A stretch of 13,545 nt of DNA from Burkholderiaceae bacterium (GTDB taxonomy: Bacteria; Pseudomonadota; Gammaproteobacteria; Burkholderiales; Burkholderiaceae_E): contig JADJVQ010000102.1 of the NCBI GenBank assembly GCA_016710525.1, positions 1-13,545 of the forward strand. Reading direction: 5' to 3'. The notes beneath the pieces were generated by a model. It saw nothing but the letters and a program-made list of their open reading frames with translations. It was not told the DNA's origin and made no database searches. Both the position numbers and the translations under genes were made by a program. Shown here piece after piece: positions 12,464 to 13,545 of this stretch (the first letter of the stretch is position 1; every line of letters begins with the position of its first letter).

Positions 12464-13545
12464 ATGGCGGATTCCAGCTTAACAAACCCGGGCGAAGTGT
12501 TTGAACGCTGCGCAGAGAATGGAAGCAACTTTCTTGAACGCCTGCGCGCCCAGATCACTGCGCCGGAGCAGCGCAAGCGCATGCGGCGCTGGGGCATTCA
12601 GGAGGCGGCGAGGCTAATCGGGCGCTCGCCTCAGAGTATCAGGCAGCTAGAAGCAACAGGCGAGGCCTGGCTTACCCAACTGGGCGAAGTCGACAAAGAC
12701 GCCAGCGGCCGGCGCTCCTATACGCTGGAGCGCATCAACCGCTATCGGGAGCATTTCGGGACGCGCAACCGCCGACCGCCCGGCTCTTCGGCCATCCGGT
12801 GCGCGGTGACGAACTTCAAGGGTGGCGCCGGCAAAACCACCACCGCGGTCCACCTTGCGCAGAAATGCGCGCTCGAGGGGCTCAGGGTGCTGGCCATCGA
12901 CCTGGATCCCCAGGCCAGCTTCACCCTGCTCTTCGGGATGATCCCCGATCTGGACGTGGAGCGCGATCAGACGATCGGCGACGTGCTGGTGAGCAATCCC
13001 GCAATGCTCGGCGAAGTCATCCAGCCGACCTACTTCACCGGGGTCGACCTGGTCCCGGCGAATCTCGCGCTGCAGGACTGCGAGATGCTGCTGGGCAACC
13101 CGAACGCCAATGAGGCGCGGGCGATCGGATTGTCGCCGGTGGAGCGGCTGAACGAGGCCATCCAATCGGTCGAGGACCAGTACGACGTGATCATCATCGA
13201 CTGTGGCCCGAACCTGGGCATCCTGACGCTCAATGCGGTGTACGCGGCCAGCGGACTGCTGATCCCGATGCCCCCGGCGATGGCCGATTTCGGGTCGGCG
13301 GTGATGTTCTTTCAGACGATGAGCATCCTGCTGTCGAACCCTCGCTTCAGCAAGACGCTGGATTTCCTGAACATCCTGATCACCCGCCATACTGGATCGG
13401 TCGAGGCCAAGCAGACCGAGGCGATGATCCGGCTGGCGTTTTCGCCGTACGTGCTCGATTCGGTGATGGTGCAGACGGTGGAGATCGAGCGGGCGGGGAA
13501 CGATTTCGGCACGGTGTACGACATTGAGCAGCCGCGCGGTTCGGC
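12464..13545 (+). CDS. parA: plasmid partition ATPase ParA (partial, runs off window)
   Basis: At least 360 residues, open at the right edge. It is a type Ia ParA: an N-terminal helix-turn-helix (RRWGIQEAARLIGRSPQSIR, then QLEATGEAW, about 41-69) precedes the deviant-Walker ATPase. Walker A is FKGGAGKTTTAVHLA (KGGAGKTT at 119-126), the A' motif is LAIDLDPQ (143-150), and Walker B is YDVIIIDCGPNLG, followed by MPPAMADFGS. ParA moves ParB-bound plasmid copies apart on the nucleoid, and the N-terminal domain represses the operon. parB is expected just beyond the window. The ATG at 12464 is the first in frame after a plausible -10; the ribosome site is weak (AGAGGC about 8-13 bases upstream). It is transcribed away from rep across the origin. 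Confidence 0.92.
   Translation, partial: MADSSLTNPGEVFERCAENGSNFLERLRAQITAPEQRKRMRRWGIQEAARLIGRSPQSIRQLEATGEAWLTQLGEVDKDASGRRSYTLERINRYREHFGTRNRRPPGSSAIRCAVTNFKGGAGKTTTAVHLAQKCALEGLRVLAIDLDPQASFTLLFGMIPDLDVERDQTIGDVLVSNPAMLGEVIQPTYFTGVDLVPANLALQDCEMLLGNPNANEARAIGLSPVERLNEAIQSVEDQYDVIIIDCGPNLGILTLNAVYAASGLLIPMPPAMADFGSAVMFFQTMSILLSNPRFSKTLDFLNILITRHTGSVEAKQTEAMIRLAFSPYVLDSVMVQTVEIERAGNDFGTVYDIEQPRGS

Noticed and set aside
12647..13390. 247-codon minus-strand frame opposite parA
   Set aside because: It is antisense to a strong ParA reading with all Walker motifs; no independent support.

Overview
The window looks like part of a conjugative or once-conjugative plasmid, or a closely related element, from a GC-rich proteobacterium. 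A betaproteobacterium (Burkholderiales or Rhodocyclales type) is my inference from protein style and base composition; the sequence does not name a host. It carries an F-type transfer region with a toxin-antitoxin style insertion, an IS21-family insertion sequence, a ParDE addiction module, and a replication-partition block (Rep_3 initiator, iteron origin, ParA).

Layout. Positions 87-1620 (+) hold the start of an F-type tra operon: a small LuxR-type regulator, a lytic transglycosylase, the pilin TraA and TraL. Positions 1621-4724 interrupt the usual traL-traE junction. This stretch begins with a pentanucleotide repeat tract, then a two-gene AbiEi/AbiEii-like type IV toxin-antitoxin cassette (2173-4120), then about 600 bases with no convincing gene. 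Positions 4725-5963 resume the operon with traE and traK. traK carries an apparent one-base deletion in a C run and is cut off at its 3' end by an IS21-family element (5964-8601, istA and istB, with multiple terminal repeats). Beyond the IS is only a short 3' gene remnant (to 8747). traB and later tra genes are not seen, and there is no clear target duplication, so an IS-associated deletion of the transfer operon is likely.

Positions 9246-9823 (-) encode ParDE, preceded by a near-consensus promoter embedded in a perfect 20-bp inverted repeat. A gene-free stretch (9897-10498) contains several inverted repeats and a pair of iteron-like repeats. Positions 10499-11845 (-) encode the replication initiator. 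Upstream of it, 11855-12285 carries the signals of an iteron origin: inverted half-iterons at the rep start, iteron copies at about 21-bp spacing, a perfect DnaA box and an AT-rich segment. From 12464 to the window end (+) runs a P1/F-type ParA with an N-terminal helix-turn-helix, preceded by a nested inverted repeat.

How it fits together: Rep and the iterons drive and limit replication, ParA (with an unseen ParB) partitions the plasmid, and ParDE and perhaps AbiE stabilise it. The transfer genes here appear broken unless the rest lies elsewhere in the replicon. All family assignments are from reading the sequence; no searches were run.
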